The notes under the pieces: model-generated | Seen by the model: the letters and a program-made list of their open reading frames with translations, nothing else | What the model was told of the DNA's origin: nothing | Database searches by the model: none | Assembly: GCA_049652385.1 (NCBI GenBank) | Contig: JBASDX010000008.1 | Span: 248,001 to 312,000, forward strand | Direction of reading: 5' to 3' | Length of the DNA: 64,000 bases | Source: DMER64 sp049652385 | GTDB lineage: Bacteria; Bacteroidota; Bacteroidia; Bacteroidales; UBA932 | Translations under genes and position numbers: made by a program | Shown: piece after piece, positions 44,474 to 53,782 of the stretch | Layout: every line of letters begins with the position of its first letter | How positions within the stretch are numbered: the first letter of the stretch is position 1

Positions 44474-44905
44474 ATGAGAAAAACCCTACGTATGCTATCC
44501 GGTCTTTTGGTTACCGCCGTGTTTCTCACGGCTACCATGGGGTTATCCGTACACTACTGCGCTTATGAAAAGACACCGCACGTGCTGCTGTTATACAGCG
44601 GAGGTGATTGCGGGCATGTTCATGACCATGACCATACTGCAGACAACCACGTCAGACATGACAACCATGACGGAGGGTGCTGTAATACGCGGGTGTTTTC
44701 TCTTGACGGTCCATCGATAAAAGGCAACGAATCGCATACAATCGGGGTCGTAGAAACCCTTACGCCGCCTGATTTGTTTCCGGCTGTTACGACAACGGTA
44801 TCCATCCCGGCAAGACATTCCTTGTTTCACGAAAGCCTCTTGCTAACGGTATGTCGGATACCTTCTTTGTATGCGGACAACGGTTTTGCCCCTTTGCGTT
44901 TATGA
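44474..44905 (+). CDS. HYC_CC_PP-type small secreted protein, His-rich
   Basis: A 143 aa protein with a signal sequence (about 1-25) and the three named features of the HYC_CC_PP family: HYC at 27-29, CC at 69-70 and PP at 98-99. Between them lies Cys46-Gly-His48, then His at 48, 50, 52, 54, 59, 62 and 65 mixed with Asp and Asn, a likely site for a transition metal. Start is 44474; two upstream codons in frame overlap the promoter. It is followed 60 bases later by a TonB receptor with a His/Asp-rich loop, so the pair may handle the same metal. The metal (Zn, Cu or Ni) cannot be read from the sequence. Confidence 0.82.
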   Translation: MRKTLRMLSGLLVTAVFLTATMGLSVHYCAYEKTPHVLLLYSGGDCGHVHDHDHTADNHVRHDNHDGGCCNTRVFSLDGPSIKGNESHTIGVVETLTPPDLFPAVTTTVSIPARHSLFHESLLLTVCRIPSLYADNGFAPLRL

Positions 44906-44965
44906 ATGCATGTTTTACCTTCCTAGTAAAACAATAGATTCATTCACTACAAAACGCAAATTTTC

Positions 44966-47344
44966 ATGAAAAAGATACTGTTATATTTTTTGTTGTTGTT
45001 TCCTGTTTTTTCCCATGCCCAACATTACACCGGCAAAGTTTTTATAACCAATGACCGGGGACGCCTGGAGCCGGCTGTAGCCGCTGCTGTTTTCTGGATA
45101 TCTGAAAAGACGGATGGTGCTGTTAAAGGTGTTGTGTACACCGATGAAAAAGGCATGTTCCGGATTGCTGCGGGCAATTCACACCTGCTGGTAGCTGCTT
45201 ATATGGGATTTGCTCCTGATACCCTTCACGTACATGAACCTTCCGGTAATATTGAATTTATCCTTTACGAAGACGCAGGTTCTTTGCAGGCAGTGGATAT
45301 ATTGGGTCGCCAAAGAGGCAACCTGATTTCCCGTTTCACGCCTATCAAGACGGAAGTCATCACGGCAGCCGGCCTGTGCAAAATGGCTTGCTGCAACCTG
45401 GCAGAAAGTTTTGAAAACTCGGCCAGTGTAACAGTCGGGTATGCCGATGCCGTAACGGGGGCGCGTCAAATCCGCTTATTGGGTCTGAGTGGCAATTATA
45501 CGCAAATGCTGGAGGAAAACAGACCGGCCATGCGTGGTGTTCAAGCACCTTTTGGGTTTTCGTTTGTACCGGGACAGTGGCTGGAAAGCATCCAGATTGC
45601 CAAAGGCACCGGTTCAGTGATAAACGGTTACGAAGCCATTACCGGCCAAATCAACATGGAATTCCGCAAACCTACGGCGCAGCTGCCTTTCTACCTGAAC
45701 CTGTTTGTAAACGATGCTTTACGGACCGAGGCCAACGTGGCTTCTGCCTTACAACTGAACGATCGTTGGAGCACCATCACCCTGGCGCACGTAGCCGCCG
45801 ATTTATTACCTCACGACGGAAACAACGACGGCTTTCTGGATGAACCGCTTACCAATCGTTACCAGCTGGCCAACAGGTGGCTGTATGAGCATCAATCGGG
45901 AGCACAAATTCGTTTTGGTTTCAGAGGGCTGTACGAAGACCGTAAAGGAGGCCAGGTGGATGCCGGATGGGTACTGCCGGGGAAGGCACCTGAAAGCAAC
46001 CGCTGGGGGTCCCGTATTTTGAATAAAGGCATAAATGCCTACCTGAAAATTGGTATTCCGCTCGTTTCTCACGATCATGATCATGACCACGATTTGGACC
46101 ATGAACAGTCAGAGGCCGGCCTGCATGACGACCATGACCATGAAGAAGCCGAACTGCATGATGATCACGACCACGAGCACGATGACAATCATGTGGATCC
46201 GAATATTGCCTTTGTCCTGGATTACAACATCCACCAACAAAATGCCTATTTCGGACGTAAGGAATTTGATGCGTTGCAGCAAGAGTTTTTTGCCAATGCC
46301 ATGTTCCTGTCCAGCCTTGGGAAATATCACAAAATTTCTGCGGGCCTTTCTGCACATCTGGAACATTTGGACCAAACCTTTTGGGACAGATGGGCCGGAG
46401 GCGGAGAAGAATTCTTTGACTTGGGGCGCAAAGAACATGCGTTTGGCGGTTTTGGAGAATACACCTTGAACGTAGACGATAAATTTGTTTTCATAGCGGG
46501 TGCCAGGGCCGATTACAATACCCTTTTTGGTTGGTTGTTTACGCCCGGTGTCAATGTTCGGTATGATTTCCTGGATGAAATTGTGTTGCGGGCTTCGGCC
46601 GGGCGCGGCTACCGCTCGCCTTATGTCATTACGGACAACATAGGTGTCCTTTCTACAGGAAGGAGGCTGCTGTTTGAAGGAACTCCTCAAATGGAGCAGG
46701 CCTGGACATACGGTGTGAACCTGACGTTTGATTTACCGTTTGGCTTTGAAGAACCCTCTACCTTCAGCGTAGAATATTTCCGTACGGATTTTAAAAACCA
46801 ATGGTTAGCCGATCAGGAATTTATGAGCCACGCACCGGTGCCTGCCATCTTGTTTTACAACCTGGAAGGGCGTTCGTTTACCAATACATACCAGGTGGAT
46901 TTGACTACGGATTTGTTCCGGGGTTTTACGCTCCTGGCTACTTTCCGTTACAACCAATCTAAAGTAGATTTAAAGGGGCAGGGGTTGGTGGACAGGCCGT
47001 TGACGAGTAAATACAAAGGGGTGTTAAATGTGCAATACACCACGCCTTCTGAAAACTGGGTTTTTGACGTGACGGGACAATTGAACGGACCGGCCAGAAT
47101 TCCCTCTTTTGCGGCTACGGAAGAGGATGCCTATTCACCGGTATTCCCTATGTTTTTTGCACAAGTTACCCGGAAAATCAACAAATGGGAAATATACGTG
47201 GGAGGAGAAAACCTCTTGAATTACAAACAACCCAATCCCATTATTTCTGCGGACGATCCCTTTTCTTCTGCCTTTAACGCCAGTGTCATCTGGGGGCCGC
47301 TGATGGGCATTCGAGTCTATGGTGGCTTAAGGTTCACGCTTTAA
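44966..47344 (+). CDS. TonB-dependent receptor with His/Asp-rich loop, probable metal receptor
   Basis: A 792 aa outer-membrane receptor. Signal peptide ends SHAQ (about 19). A carboxypeptidase-regulatory-like domain (about 22-95) and a plug with CKMACCNLAESFENSASV near residue 138 follow. The plug motif belongs to a Bacteroidota receptor group often linked to metal genes. Residues 369-409 form a tract with 13 His in 41 positions, interleaved with Asp and Glu, probably an extracellular loop that traps metal ions, as in ZnuD-type receptors. The C-terminus is aromatic (GLRFTL). The upstream protein is also His-rich. The next gene has its own promoter. Confidence 0.88.
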   Translation: MKKILLYFLLLFPVFSHAQHYTGKVFITNDRGRLEPAVAAAVFWISEKTDGAVKGVVYTDEKGMFRIAAGNSHLLVAAYMGFAPDTLHVHEPSGNIEFILYEDAGSLQAVDILGRQRGNLISRFTPIKTEVITAAGLCKMACCNLAESFENSASVTVGYADAVTGARQIRLLGLSGNYTQMLEENRPAMRGVQAPFGFSFVPGQWLESIQIAKGTGSVINGYEAITGQINMEFRKPTAQLPFYLNLFVNDALRTEANVASALQLNDRWSTITLAHVAADLLPHDGNNDGFLDEPLTNRYQLANRWLYEHQSGAQIRFGFRGLYEDRKGGQVDAGWVLPGKAPESNRWGSRILNKGINAYLKIGIPLVSHDHDHDHDLDHEQSEAGLHDDHDHEEAELHDDHDHEHDDNHVDPNIAFVLDYNIHQQNAYFGRKEFDALQQEFFANAMFLSSLGKYHKISAGLSAHLEHLDQTFWDRWAGGGEEFFDLGRKEHAFGGFGEYTLNVDDKFVFIAGARADYNTLFGWLFTPGVNVRYDFLDEIVLRASAGRGYRSPYVITDNIGVLSTGRRLLFEGTPQMEQAWTYGVNLTFDLPFGFEEPSTFSVEYFRTDFKNQWLADQEFMSHAPVPAILFYNLEGRSFTNTYQVDLTTDLFRGFTLLATFRYNQSKVDLKGQGLVDRPLTSKYKGVLNVQYTTPSENWVFDVTGQLNGPARIPSFAATEEDAYSPVFPMFFAQVTRKINKWEIYVGGENLLNYKQPNPIISADDPFSSAFNASVIWGPLMGIRVYGGLRFTL

Positions 47345-47361
47345 GGTGTAAGAGAAACGGC

Positions 47362-47369
47362 TATATTTG
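47362..47369 (+). promoter_or_regulatory. -7 promoter box of the GH9-deacetylase gene
   Basis: TATATTTG matches TAnnTTTG, 22 bases before the ATG at 47392. No consensus -33 box is visible. Confidence 0.5.
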
Positions 47370-47391
47370 TAAAGAAGTAATATCTGAAATT

Positions 47392-49938
47392 ATGAGACAC
47401 TTTTTTACAAGTATAGCTTTTTTTCTTTTTTCCTGCACAATGCTTCAGGCTGCTGAAACAACGGCCTGGATACGTATCAATCAGGCAGGGTACCTGCCGG
47501 AGGACGTAAAAACAGCCGTATTTATTTCACAAAAAGACGTTTTTGTAGACGGTTTTAGTATAGTAGATGCCCGAACTTCAGAAGCGGTGTTTGAGGGATC
47601 CGTTTCCGATGGACAAGTGCTGAAAGCCCGTGCCGCACATTGGGGCATGGCTGCTGCCTATAGGTTGGCGTTTACTCAGGTAAAAGAGCCCGGAGGGTAT
47701 AAAGTAGTTGTGCAGTTGTCTGACGGTACGGCGGTCGAATCTCCGCCTTTCCGGATAGGTGCGGAAGTGTACGATGGAACAACCGATTTTTTGCTCCGGT
47801 ACATGCGTCAGCAACGGTGCGGTTACAACCCCTTTTTAGATACCCTTTGCCACCAAAACGACGGGTATATAGTGTTGCATCCGGCGCGTTCCGGAGAGAA
47901 AATCGATGTGCGCGGCGGCTGGCACGATGCCGCCGATTATCTGCAATACTTACCCACGAGCGCCAACGCCACCTTTCAGATGATGTTTGCTTATACACAA
48001 ACAGCGGATAAAAGCATTTTTGCAGACCGGCACGATGCCCTGGGGAGCCCGGGAGCCAATGGCATTCCCGATATTTTGGATGAGGTGCGGTGGGGGTTGG
48101 AATGGATGGTGAAAATGAATCCGGAAGACCGGGTGATGTTCAACCAGATTGCCGATGACAGGGACCATATAGGACACCGATTGCCTGTGGGCGATCGGGC
48201 CGATTACGGCTGGGGACCGGACGGAGGAAGGCCCGTCTATTTTATCACAGGCAGGCCTCAGGGTTTGGGGCCGTATCTGAACCGGTCTACCGGAGTGGCC
48301 TCTTCTGCCGGAAAATTCGCCTCGGCCTTTGCCATGGGCGCAGCCCTTTTTAAAGACATCGATCCGGATTTTGCCGGGAAGCTGGCTGCCAAAGCGCTTC
48401 CGGCGTATGTTTTTGCGGAAGAAATGCCGGGCAATACCCAAACGTGCTGCGTTCGGTCGCCGTATTTTTACGAAGAAGACAATTACGTGGATGACGTAGA
48501 ATTGGCGGCTGCTGTGTTCTACCATCTGGGAGAAGGAGAAGAATGGCTGGAAAAGGCCGATTACTGGGGACGGCTGGAAGAAGTGACGCCCTGGATGGAG
48601 CTGGGACGGGCGCGTCATTACCAATACTATCCGTTCATCAATCTGGGCCATTATTACCTGGCGCAATCGGGTACGCACGTGGCGGAAAAATATATCGGGT
48701 TCATGCGTCAAGGCCTGGAACACATAAGACAAAGGGGAGAGGGATGTGCCTTTTACAACGGCGTACCGCTTATCTGGTGTTCCAACAATTTGCTGACGGC
48801 CGCCATAACACAAGCCCATTTGTACCATAAGCTTACCGGGGATGAAACGTATCGGGAAATGGAAGCATCACTGAGGGATTGGCTGTTCGGTTGCAATCCG
48901 TGGGGGATTTCCATGATCATTGATTTCCCGCAAGGCGGCAATTACCCGCTGGATCACCATTCCTCTTATTTGAAAGTGCTGGGAGAGAGTTCGCCGGGCG
49001 GATTAATTGACGGTCCGCAATGGCGTAAGAACATGGAGCAGCACAGCCAGTACATTTCCTGGGCAGATGCGGCTGTTTCTTATGCGGAATTCAATAAAGG
49101 CGACGCATTCTATCACGATCACGACTGGGATTACGCCACGAACGAACCGACGATGGACGGCACGGCGGCGTTGACATACTATATGGCTGCCAAAGAAACA
49201 GAGGGCAGGTTGCAGGCCATGGAATTGCAGGCCCTTGAAAAACAATTGATTACGGTACGCGACCATCGGGGAGCCATAGTGAGGATGGATCCCGGCATGC
49301 AGCATGTCTATCTGGTATTTACGGCAGACGAACGTTTTGAAGGCGGTCGTTCTGTACTGAATACGTTAAAAAAGCAACACGTGAAAGCGTCCTTTTTCCT
49401 GACGGGCAATTGCCTTGAAAACAAAAAATGGCGGCGTTTGATTAAAGATATCGCTCAGGACGGCCATTTTGTGGGGCCGCACGGGCACCGCCATCTGTTG
49501 TACGCACCTTGGCAGGGAAATATAGAAAAATCATTGGTAAGTGCAGATAGTTTACGCCGCGATATCGCAGATAATGTAAAAGCATTGGAAAAAATGGGGA
49601 TAAATCCGGCCGGCGTACGGTGGTTTATGCCTTCTTTTGAGCATTACAATACAGAAACGGTGCGTGTGTCGGCCGCAATGGGACTGGAAGTGGTGGCACC
49701 AACGCCCGGTATCCTTACCCGGGCAGATTACACCACACCGGATATGGCTTCTTACAGAAGTTCAGAAGCTTTGACAGGGCAGTTGATGGACGTTGAAGCC
49801 AAAGAGGGGCTTAACGGTGCATTGGTGCTTATTCACCCTGGAACGGAAGACGGCCGGACCGATAAATTGTACGATCGTTTGGAGGAAATCATAGTACACC
49901 TGAAGCAAAAAGGTTATACGTTTAAACGCTTACCTTGA
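47392..49938 (+). CDS. Secreted GH9 hydrolase fused to a polysaccharide deacetylase (NodB) domain
   Basis: An 848 aa protein with a signal peptide (about 1-20). An N-terminal Ig-like GH9-associated domain (about 25-125) leads into the GH9 catalytic domain (about 130-605). The Asp pair lies in GGWHDAADY (Asp179, Asp182) and the probable acid is Glu585 (NEPTMDG). The C-terminal domain (about 625-848) is NodB-like: the first motif is FTADERFEG (Asp646, with Glu647 in place of the second Asp) and the metal His are in HGHRH (697-701). It may deacetylate and cleave amino-sugar chains; some GH9 enzymes are exo-glucosaminidases. No SusCD pair is next to it. Bacterial fusions of these two domains are uncommon in what I know. 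Confidence 0.85.
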   Translation: MRHFFTSIAFFLFSCTMLQAAETTAWIRINQAGYLPEDVKTAVFISQKDVFVDGFSIVDARTSEAVFEGSVSDGQVLKARAAHWGMAAAYRLAFTQVKEPGGYKVVVQLSDGTAVESPPFRIGAEVYDGTTDFLLRYMRQQRCGYNPFLDTLCHQNDGYIVLHPARSGEKIDVRGGWHDAADYLQYLPTSANATFQMMFAYTQTADKSIFADRHDALGSPGANGIPDILDEVRWGLEWMVKMNPEDRVMFNQIADDRDHIGHRLPVGDRADYGWGPDGGRPVYFITGRPQGLGPYLNRSTGVASSAGKFASAFAMGAALFKDIDPDFAGKLAAKALPAYVFAEEMPGNTQTCCVRSPYFYEEDNYVDDVELAAAVFYHLGEGEEWLEKADYWGRLEEVTPWMELGRARHYQYYPFINLGHYYLAQSGTHVAEKYIGFMRQGLEHIRQRGEGCAFYNGVPLIWCSNNLLTAAITQAHLYHKLTGDETYREMEASLRDWLFGCNPWGISMIIDFPQGGNYPLDHHSSYLKVLGESSPGGLIDGPQWRKNMEQHSQYISWADAAVSYAEFNKGDAFYHDHDWDYATNEPTMDGTAALTYYMAAKETEGRLQAMELQALEKQLITVRDHRGAIVRMDPGMQHVYLVFTADERFEGGRSVLNTLKKQHVKASFFLTGNCLENKKWRRLIKDIAQDGHFVGPHGHRHLLYAPWQGNIEKSLVSADSLRRDIADNVKALEKMGINPAGVRWFMPSFEHYNTETVRVSAAMGLEVVAPTPGILTRADYTTPDMASYRSSEALTGQLMDVEAKEGLNGALVLIHPGTEDGRTDKLYDRLEEIIVHLKQKGYTFKRLP

Positions 49939-49960
49939 TAAACGGAACAGGGCTTTTTTG

Positions 49961-49968
49961 TATCTTTG
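49961..49968 (+). promoter_or_regulatory. -7 promoter box of nfnAB
   Basis: TATCTTTG matches TAnnTTTG, 21 bases before the nfnA ATG at 49990. No -33 TTTG at 19-20 bases is found. Confidence 0.5.
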
Positions 49969-49989
49969 CAGTCTTTTAAGTCTTAGCAT

Positions 49990-50847
49990 ATGTATGATAT
50001 ATTGAAGAAACGTTTCTTAGCGCCCGATATTTGTTTAATGGAGGTGCTGGCCCCGCGTATTGCTTCTTCTGCAAAACCGGGACAATTCTTGATTGTTAGG
50101 GTAAGCGAAGCAGGAGAGAGGATTCCGTTGACAGTATGTGATTACGATCGGGAAGCCGGTTCGGTAACTATCGTCACACAGCAGGTAGGGGCTTCTTCGC
50201 GAAGGATTTGTGCTCTGGAAGAAGGCGATGCGTTTACGGATTTTGCAGGTCCGCTGGGAGTACCCTCGGCTTTTATCCATGAAGAAGATGTCGTCTTGAA
50301 ACAAAAGAAATATTTGTTTATAGCCGGAGGATTGGGTACGGCGCCGGTTTATCCGCAGGTAAAATATTTGCATGAAAAAGGAGCGCATGTGGAGGTCATT
50401 ATTGGTGCCAAAACGAAAAATCTGGTCATTATGGAGGAAGAAATGCGCCGGGTAGCTCAAGAGGTATACGTATGTACTGACGATGGTTCTTATGGTTTTA
50501 AAGGGTTGGTTACAGAAAAAATGAAAGAACTGCTGGATGCGGGACATACGTATGATCAGGCCGTCGCCATAGGTCCGATGATTATGATGAAATTTGTCAC
50601 ATTGGCTGCCAGGGATTATGATTTACCGCTGACTGTGAGTTTAAATACGCTAATGGTGGACGGAACGGGGATGTGCGGTGCGTGCCGCGTTACGGTAGGA
50701 GGTAAAACAAAATTTGCCTGTGTGGACGGACCTGAGTTTGATGCTTACCAGGTGGATTTTGACGAAGCCATGCGACGTCAGAGCATGTATAAAGCGCAAG
50801 AAACAGATGCCGATCATAAATGCAGAATAGGATTGAAAAATGGCTAA
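49990..50847 (+). CDS. nfnA: NfnA-type ferredoxin-NADP+ reductase subunit (FAD, [2Fe-2S])
   Basis: A 285 aa flavoprotein. The FAD/NAD-binding reductase fold runs from residue 1 to about 225 (FIAGGLGTAPVYPQ near 116 and MVDGTGMCGACRV near 221). The Cys set in MCGACRV and FACVDGPEF near 226-242 binds a [2Fe-2S] cluster. In NfnAB, this subunit oxidises NADH during electron bifurcation between NADPH and ferredoxin. It overlaps the NfnB gene by 8 bases and both follow one promoter. A simpler sulfide dehydrogenase role is the alternative. Confidence 0.88.
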   Translation: MYDILKKRFLAPDICLMEVLAPRIASSAKPGQFLIVRVSEAGERIPLTVCDYDREAGSVTIVTQQVGASSRRICALEEGDAFTDFAGPLGVPSAFIHEEDVVLKQKKYLFIAGGLGTAPVYPQVKYLHEKGAHVEVIIGAKTKNLVIMEEEMRRVAQEVYVCTDDGSYGFKGLVTEKMKELLDAGHTYDQAVAIGPMIMMKFVTLAARDYDLPLTVSLNTLMVDGTGMCGACRVTVGGKTKFACVDGPEFDAYQVDFDEAMRRQSMYKAQETDADHKCRIGLKNG

Positions 50848-52228
50848 AATACAAGCAAAAAGAATTCCTGTAAGGGGACAGGATCCGGAAGAAAGGATTA
50901 AAAATTTCCATGAAGTAAGTTACGGGTACAATGCAGAAGAGGCCGTTCTGGAAGCTGAGCGCTGCATCCAATGCAAAAATCCGCGTTGTGTGGCCGCATG
51001 TCCTGTAAACATTCAGATCCCTCAGTTTATCAAAGCCATTACGGAAGGAAATGTGCAGGATGCGGCCACCATCATAGCTGCCGACTCTTCTTTGCCCGCC
51101 ATATGCGGCCGCGTATGTCCGCAAGAAGTACAGTGTGAAGGCGCATGCATCATGGGCATAAAACACGAGCCCATCTCCATTGGAAAACTGGAGCGTTATG
51201 TGGCAGACTGGGCTAAGGAACATCATTTCTCCACAGCAGTAAAACCTTTGCCCAACGGGAAGAAGGTAGCCGTGGTTGGTTCGGGACCGGCCGGCTTGGC
51301 CTGTGCTACTGATTTGGCCAGAGCCGGTTGTGAGGTAACCATTTTTGAAGCGTTGCATAAGCCCGGCGGAGTATTGGTGTATGGCATACCGGAATTTCGT
51401 TTACCCAAAGAGGATGTCGTGGAATATGAGATTGGTCAGCTGAAGAAAATGGGAGTGACCATAGAGACGAATGTGGTAGTAGGACGAACCGTCACGGTTG
51501 ATGACCTGTTTGAAGAAGGTTTCCAGGCTGTATTTATTGGATCCGGGGCAGGGTTGCCCAAATTTTTGAATATACCCGGAGAAAATCTGAACGGTGTAGT
51601 ATCGGCCAATGAATTTCTGACACGCAGCAATTTGATGGCGGCGTATGACCCGGAATCGGAAACCCCTATTTACGTAGGAAGAAAGGTTGTGGTGGTTGGG
51701 GGAGGTAATGTAGCTATGGACGCTGCCCGTACGGCCTTGCGTTTGGGAGCAGAAGTGGTTGTGGCCTACAGAAGAACTGAAAAAGAGATGCCGGCACGAA
51801 TAGAAGAAGTGCACCATGCGAAAGAAGAAGGTGTTGTTTTTCAACTGCTTACAAATCCAACGGCCGTTCTGGGTAATGAAAAAGGCTGGGTTACCGGTTT
51901 GCAATGTGTTCGTATGGAGCTGGGTGAACCTGACGAGAGCGGCCGCCGCAGACCCGTGGAGGTACCCGATTCTGCGTTTGAAATAGCTTGTGATGTTGTG
52001 ATTATTGCCCTGGGTACCGATTCCAATCCGTTGATTGGAAAAACCACACCGGGTTTGGAAATGAACAAACATAACGGCATAGTGGCCGATGATGCCGGAG
52101 TAACCTCGCGTGAAGGTGTATTTGCCGGAGGAGATGTGGTCACAGGTGCTGCTACCGTTATTTTAGCCATGGGAGCCGGCAGAAAAGCGGCAAAGTCCAT
52201 CCTGAAATTTCTGAAAGTGGAGATTTAA
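50840..52228 (+). CDS. nfnB: NfnB-type NADPH-dependent glutamate synthase-like subunit
   Basis: A 462 aa flavoprotein. N-terminal Cys motifs RCIQCKNPRCVAACPVNI (about 47-60) and ICGRVCPQEVQCEGACI (about 93-108) carry two [4Fe-4S] clusters. An FAD-binding motif VAVVGSGPAGLACATDL lies near 146 and an NADPH motif VVVVGGGNVAMDAART near 284. It is the large subunit of NfnAB; the first gene's 2Fe-2S subunit overlaps it by 8 bases. Together they would balance NADH, NADPH and ferredoxin in an anaerobe. Annotation as glutamate synthase small subunit is common and misleading; no GltB is nearby. Confidence 0.9.
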   Translation: MAKIQAKRIPVRGQDPEERIKNFHEVSYGYNAEEAVLEAERCIQCKNPRCVAACPVNIQIPQFIKAITEGNVQDAATIIAADSSLPAICGRVCPQEVQCEGACIMGIKHEPISIGKLERYVADWAKEHHFSTAVKPLPNGKKVAVVGSGPAGLACATDLARAGCEVTIFEALHKPGGVLVYGIPEFRLPKEDVVEYEIGQLKKMGVTIETNVVVGRTVTVDDLFEEGFQAVFIGSGAGLPKFLNIPGENLNGVVSANEFLTRSNLMAAYDPESETPIYVGRKVVVVGGGNVAMDAARTALRLGAEVVVAYRRTEKEMPARIEEVHHAKEEGVVFQLLTNPTAVLGNEKGWVTGLQCVRMELGEPDESGRRRPVEVPDSAFEIACDVVIIALGTDSNPLIGKTTPGLEMNKHNGIVADDAGVTSREGVFAGGDVVTGAATVILAMGAGRKAAKSILKFLKVEI

Positions 52229-52231
52229 TAG

Positions 52232-52239
52232 TAAATTTG
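52232..52239 (+). promoter_or_regulatory. -7 promoter box of hisS
   Basis: TAAATTTG matches TAnnTTTG, 20 bases before the hisS ATG at 52260. It follows the nfnB stop by 3 bases. Confidence 0.45.
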
Positions 52240-52259
52240 TAAGGAAAAATCCTAAGATC

Positions 52260-53645
52260 ATGGCACAAAAACCTTCTATCCCCAAAGGAACGCGGGACTT
52301 TGCCCCTGTAGAAGCTTCCCGCAGGAATTATATCTTCGACACCATACGGAGTGTTTTCAAGTTATTTGGCTATGCACCCATTGAAACGCCGGCCATGGAA
52401 AATTTATCCACTTTGCTGGGGAAATATGGCGAGGAAGGCGACCGTTTGCTGTTTAAAATTTTAAATTCAGGGGATAGTTTTGCCCCTTTGGCGGGAAAAA
52501 TTCCCAATGATCCGGCTTTGGTTGATTCCGCAGCTTTGTCTTTACAAGTTTGTGAGAAGGGTTTGCGTTATGACCTTACCGTCCCGTTCGCCCGATTTGT
52601 GGTACAACGTCAGAACGAGCTTGTATTCCCTTTTAAACGTTACCAGATTCAGCCTGTTTGGAGGGCAGACAGACCGCAAAAAGGACGTTACAGGGAGTTT
52701 TACCAATGCGATGCAGACGTTATCGGTTCTGAGTCTTTGTTCAATGAACTGGAAATGGTCCACTTGACAGAAACTGTATTCAAGCGACTGGGTTTAAGGG
52801 TACTCATACGGATTAACAACAGGAAGGTGCTGGCAGGCATTGCTCAGATTATGGGCTATCCGGACAGGCTTATTGACATAACGGTTGCCATGGATAAATT
52901 TGATAAAACGGGTTTGGAAGGCGTTAGAGAAGAATTATTGCAGAAAGGAATTACGCCGGAAGGATTGTCAAAGTTGGAGCCGTTGCTGCTGTTTAAAGGC
53001 ATTAATACTTCAAAAATTGCTTTCCTGAGGAAACTCTTTGAAGACGCAAAATGCGCTATCGGTATGGAGGGTACGGAAGAACTAACGTGGCTGTTCAACA
53101 AAATAGAAAAAACAGGTGTAGAACAGGAGGTGGAATTGGATCTGACCCTTGCGCGAGGATTGGATTATTATACGGGTGCCATTTTTGAAGTGAAAGCTTT
53201 GGATTATACCATTGGCAGCCTATGCGGCGGAGGCAGGTACGATGATTTGACAGGAGTGTTTGGATTGAAAAACATGTCGGGGGTAGGTATTTCATTTGGC
53301 GCAGAAAGGATATACGACGTGTTGCTTTGCCTGGATAAATTCCCGGAAAATATCCTGGATGCACCAAAAATGATCTTCTTCAACATGGGAGATCAGGAAG
53401 CGGCAACAGCGCTTGATTATATAAGACGGTTACGAAAAGTAGGTATTTCTTGTGAATTGTATCCGCAAGCCGCAAAATTGAAGAAACAATTTGACTATGC
53501 CTTAAAAAGGGGAAGTAACCATGTGGTAATCATTGGTGCTAAAGAGATGGAGGAAGGACAGGTTACCACTAAAAACATGATGAACGGTGAGCAAAAAACG
53601 ATGGATGGAAAAAGATTTATCAGGATGCATGGTGGAATAATATAA
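52260..53645 (+). CDS. hisS: Histidyl-tRNA synthetase
   Basis: A 461 aa class II synthetase. Motif 1 holds APIETPAMENL near residue 38, motif 2 is WRADRPQKGRYREFYQCDAD near residue 138, and histidine-binding segments are LARGLDYYTGAIFEV near 299 and GGRYDDL near 327. The C-terminal anticodon domain (about 365-460) is complete. It is read from its own promoter and is followed by the initiator tRNA gene 27 bases downstream, which has a promoter within that gap. Confidence 0.96.
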   Translation: MAQKPSIPKGTRDFAPVEASRRNYIFDTIRSVFKLFGYAPIETPAMENLSTLLGKYGEEGDRLLFKILNSGDSFAPLAGKIPNDPALVDSAALSLQVCEKGLRYDLTVPFARFVVQRQNELVFPFKRYQIQPVWRADRPQKGRYREFYQCDADVIGSESLFNELEMVHLTETVFKRLGLRVLIRINNRKVLAGIAQIMGYPDRLIDITVAMDKFDKTGLEGVREELLQKGITPEGLSKLEPLLLFKGINTSKIAFLRKLFEDAKCAIGMEGTEELTWLFNKIEKTGVEQEVELDLTLARGLDYYTGAIFEVKALDYTIGSLCGGGRYDDLTGVFGLKNMSGVGISFGAERIYDVLLCLDKFPENILDAPKMIFFNMGDQEAATALDYIRRLRKVGISCELYPQAAKLKKQFDYALKRGSNHVVIIGAKEMEEGQVTTKNMMNGEQKTMDGKRFIRMHGGII

Positions 53646-53653
53646 AAATTTTG

Positions 53654-53661
53654 TATATTTG
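53654..53661 (+). promoter_or_regulatory. -7 promoter box of the initiator tRNA
   Basis: TATATTTG matches TAnnTTTG and lies 11 bases before the tRNA 5' end at 53673. The -33 region is not distinctive. Confidence 0.5.
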
Positions 53662-53672
53662 TATTTCTTGAT

Positions 53673-53745
<73 letters not shown>

Positions 53746-53747
53746 CT

Positions 53748-53782
53748 AAAAAGAGGACGAAACCATGTCGTCCTCTTTTTTT
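53748..53782. terminator. Bidirectional terminator after the initiator tRNA
   Basis: AAAGAGGACGA pairs with TCGTCCTCTTT (11 bp) around a 7-base loop, with T-runs on both strands. It serves the tRNA on the plus strand and the ATPase operon on the minus strand; the plus-side T-run contributes to the stop codon of the minus-strand ATPase at 53781. Confidence 0.9.

Noticed and set aside
46070..46192. Short direct repeats of CATGAC/CACGAT type, like a repeat array
   Set aside because: They are the codons of a His/Asp-rich protein tract in frame, not a CRISPR array or a mobile repeat.
50840..52228. Glutamate synthase small subunit
   Set aside because: No large GltB subunit is adjacent, and the overlapping NfnA partner points to the electron-bifurcating NfnAB enzyme.
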